Shown one piece after another: positions 5,707 through 7,193 of a DNA stretch of 7,193 bases; within the stretch, counting starts at the first letter, position 1; every line of letters starts with the position of its first letter. Source of the stretch: RBG-16-66-20 sp049651845 (GTDB taxonomy: Bacteria > Pseudomonadota > Gammaproteobacteria > Burkholderiales > SG8-39). Where the stretch lies: positions 1 to 7,193 of the forward strand of contig JBASCW010000108.1 of assembly GCA_049651845.1 (NCBI GenBank), given 5' to 3'. Both the position numbers and the translations under genes were made by a program. The notes beneath the pieces were generated by a model. The model made no database searches. It was not told where the DNA came from and saw only the letters and a list, made by a program, of their open reading frames with translations.

Positions 5707-6685
5707 GCCGGTGCTGGCGTTCCTGCGCCAGCACGGCCTCGCCGCCGAAGGCGAAGTGCCGCGCGCGGAGGCGCTCTCGGGCGGCGTGTCCTCCGACATC
5801 TGGCGCGTGGATCTGAAGGGCGGGCCCGTCTGCGTGAAGCGCGCGCTGCCGCGCCTGCGCGTCGCGCAGCTCTGGGAGGCGCCGGTCGAGCGCAACGCCT
5901 ACGAGCGCCGCTGGCTCGAGACCGCGAACGCGATCGTGCCCGGCGTCGCGCCGAAAGTGCTGGCCGGCGATGAGGACGCGCACGCCGGCTGCTTCGCCAT
6001 GGAGTACCTGCCGCGGCTGCCGGTGTGGAAGGCGGAACTGAGCGCGGGCCGCGCCGACGCGGCGTTTGCGGCGGACGTGGGCCGCAAGCTCGGCGCGATC
6101 CACAACGCGACCGCGCACCGCGCCGACCTCGCCGCGGCTTTCGCCACCGACGCGAGTTTTTACGCCCTTCGCTTGGAGCCTTACCTCCTTGCAACGGGGA
6201 AAGCTCATGAAGATTTGAGGGGGCAATTCGAAAAGCTGGTCGACACCACGGCAAATACCCGTCTGGCGCTGGTCCACGGCGACGTGAGCCCTAAGAACGT
6301 CCTCGTCGGGCCGCAGGGCCCGGTGTTCCTCGACGCCGAGTGTGCCTGGTACGGCGATCCGGCGTTCGACCTCGCCTTCTGCCTGAACCACCTGCTGCTC
6401 AAGGGCGTCTGGGTTCCCGCGCGGAAGGCCGCGTTCCTCGCCTGCTATGACGCGCTCGCACGCGAGTACCTCGCGAGCGTGGACTGGGAACAGCCCGCCG
6501 CCCTCGAGCGGCGCGCCGCCGCGCTGCTGCCGGGCCTGCTGCTTGCGCGCGTGGACGGCAAGTCGCCGGTCGAATACCTCACCGACGAGGCCGACAGGGC
6601 GCGCGTGCGCGCGTTCGCGCGCCGGTTTCTGCAATCGCCCGCAGCCACGCTGCGCGAGGTCGGCGACGCATGGCAAGAATCGTAG
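5687..6685 (+). CDS. APH/choline-kinase-fold small-molecule phosphotransferase
   Basis: A 332-residue kinase of the aminoglycoside phosphotransferase-like superfamily, which phosphorylates hydroxyls of small molecules with ATP. Visible motifs: a glycine loop ALSGGVSSDIWRV (29-41), the ATP-binding lysine in VCVKRAL (Lys51), the catalytic loop LVHGDVSPKNVLV (195-207; Asp199 and Asn204) and the metal-binding segment VFLDAECAWYGDPAFDLA (213-230; Asp216, Glu218). All key residues are present. The 'VSPKN' loop and location argue for a metabolic kinase rather than an antibiotic resistance enzyme; the substrate is unknown. The start is uncertain: TTG 5687 overlaps pdxH by 20 bp, while in-frame GTG 5711 begins 4 bp after the pdxH stop. 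Neither has a strong ribosome binding site. Its stop overlaps the enolase-like start by 16 bp. A segment around residues 157-192 is encoded by markedly less GC-rich DNA. Confidence 0.88.
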   Translation: MSASLPEPVLAFLRQHGLAAEGEVPRAEALSGGVSSDIWRVDLKGGPVCVKRALPRLRVAQLWEAPVERNAYERRWLETANAIVPGVAPKVLAGDEDAHAGCFAMEYLPRLPVWKAELSAGRADAAFAADVGRKLGAIHNATAHRADLAAAFATDASFYALRLEPYLLATGKAHEDLRGQFEKLVDTTANTRLALVHGDVSPKNVLVGPQGPVFLDAECAWYGDPAFDLAFCLNHLLLKGVWVPARKAAFLACYDALAREYLASVDWEQPAALERRAAALLPGLLLARVDGKSPVEYLTDEADRARVRAFARRFLQSPAATLREVGDAWQES

Positions 6686-7193
6686 ACGTCGCCGCGCGCC
6701 TGGTCTGGGACTCGCGCGGCCGCTCCACCGTGGAAGCCGAAGTCGCGGTCAAGGGCGCGCGCGGGCGCGCCATCGCGCCGGCGGGCACCTCCACCGGCTC
6801 GGGCGAAGCCAAGAGCGTCGAGACGAGGGTGGCAGTTCACTCGGTCAATACCGAGATAAGGTCTTTGCTGCTTGGCAAGACGCTCGAGCAGGAATCCGTC
6901 GACCGGGCGCTGATCGCGCTCGATGGCACGCCCGACAAGTCGCGCCTGGGCGGCAACGCGATCGTCGCGGTATCGCTCGCCGCCGCGCACGCGGCGGCCG
7001 CCGCGGCGCGCAAGCCGCTGTGGAGGTTTCTCGCCGGCAAGCGCCAGGTCGCGATGCCGGTGCCGCAGATCCAGATCTTCGGCGGCGGCGCGCACGCGCA
7101 CGCGAGCATGGACCTGCAGGACTTCATGATCGTCTGCATCGGCGCGGGCAGCTTCGCCGAGAGCCTGGACTGGACCGCGCAGGTGTACCGCGC
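6670..7193 (+). CDS. Divergent enolase paralogue (3' end outside window)
   Basis: The first 174 residues of an enolase-superfamily protein that continues beyond 7193. The N-terminal domain matches enolase: IVDVAARLVWDSRGRSTVEAEV (4-25), the first active-site loop APAGTSTG (36-43; Ser41 corresponds to the Mg-binding serine), LDGTPDKSRLGGNAIVAVSLA (84-104), MPVPQIQIFGGGAHAHASMDLQDFMIV (129-155; His142 aligns with the catalytic-site histidine, E. coli His156). Differences from true enolases: the loop reads AGTSTG rather than SGASTG; about 11 residues (the ELRDGDKSR-x-LGKGV segment) are missing after it; the catalytic QEF is QDF (Asp151); and the N-I-x-N-G-G before the histidine is Q-I-F-G-G-G. 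A paralogue with a different substrate, or a poor enolase, is more likely than the housekeeping eno. The later metal ligands and lysines lie outside the window. ATG 6670 is inside the end of the kinase gene, pointing to translational coupling. Confidence 0.85.
   Translation, partial: MARIVDVAARLVWDSRGRSTVEAEVAVKGARGRAIAPAGTSTGSGEAKSVETRVAVHSVNTEIRSLLLGKTLEQESVDRALIALDGTPDKSRLGGNAIVAVSLAAAHAAAAAARKPLWRFLAGKRQVAMPVPQIQIFGGGAHAHASMDLQDFMIVCIGAGSFAESLDWTAQVYR

Noticed and set aside
5540..6676. 378-codon minus-strand frame over the end of pdxH and the kinase gene
   Set aside because: Shadow of the kinase, which has intact catalytic motifs on the plus strand.
5687..6685. Kinase as an aminoglycoside resistance gene
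   Set aside because: It shares only the superfamily motifs. The operon context with pdxH and an enolase paralogue, and the lack of any mobile-element setting, point to metabolism.

Overview
The window is a GC-rich bacterial chromosome segment (hand counts of about 67-78% G+C in typical coding stretches). The protein mix suggests a betaproteobacterium: a pyridoxamine phosphate oxidase of the standard proteobacterial type, a small lysine-rich SWIB-domain protein of the kind common in Burkholderiales-like genomes, and an SPFH protein. This assignment rests on protein resemblance only, because there is no rRNA or other marker in the window. No complete mobile element, CRISPR array, tRNA or rRNA was found.

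Layout. Positions 1-581 hold no gene I can support. They contain a 20-bp-period direct repeat, a short inverted repeat and other non-coding sequence, possibly the worn edge of an insertion element. A rightward two-gene unit follows (582-3298). It encodes a membrane-anchored SPFH/prohibitin-like protein, translationally coupled through an ATGA overlap to an exported protein with an N-terminal bacterial SH3-like domain and no recognised remainder. This unit meets a leftward cluster tail to tail, and the two facing stop codons share the palindrome CTAG at 3295-3298. Read in its own direction (5048 down to 3295), the leftward cluster is an MBL-fold metallohydrolase, a SWIB-domain protein with its own good promoter, a GC-rich hairpin, and a three-helix membrane protein.

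From a very tight divergent intergenic region (5049-5073) a rightward operon begins. It contains pdxH (PLP synthesis/salvage), an APH/choline-kinase-fold small-molecule kinase overlapping the end of pdxH, and an enolase paralogue overlapping the end of the kinase and running off the window at 7193. The overlaps suggest coordinated translation of all three.

The most interesting part is the kinase-enolase pair. The enolase-like protein is visibly divergent: it lacks about 11 residues after the first active-site loop, and it carries Gln-Asp-Phe where true enolases have the catalytic Gln-Glu-Phe. This suggests a non-glycolytic enolase-fold lyase working on a phosphorylated metabolite that the adjacent kinase may make. 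That is inference; substrate and product cannot be read from the sequence.
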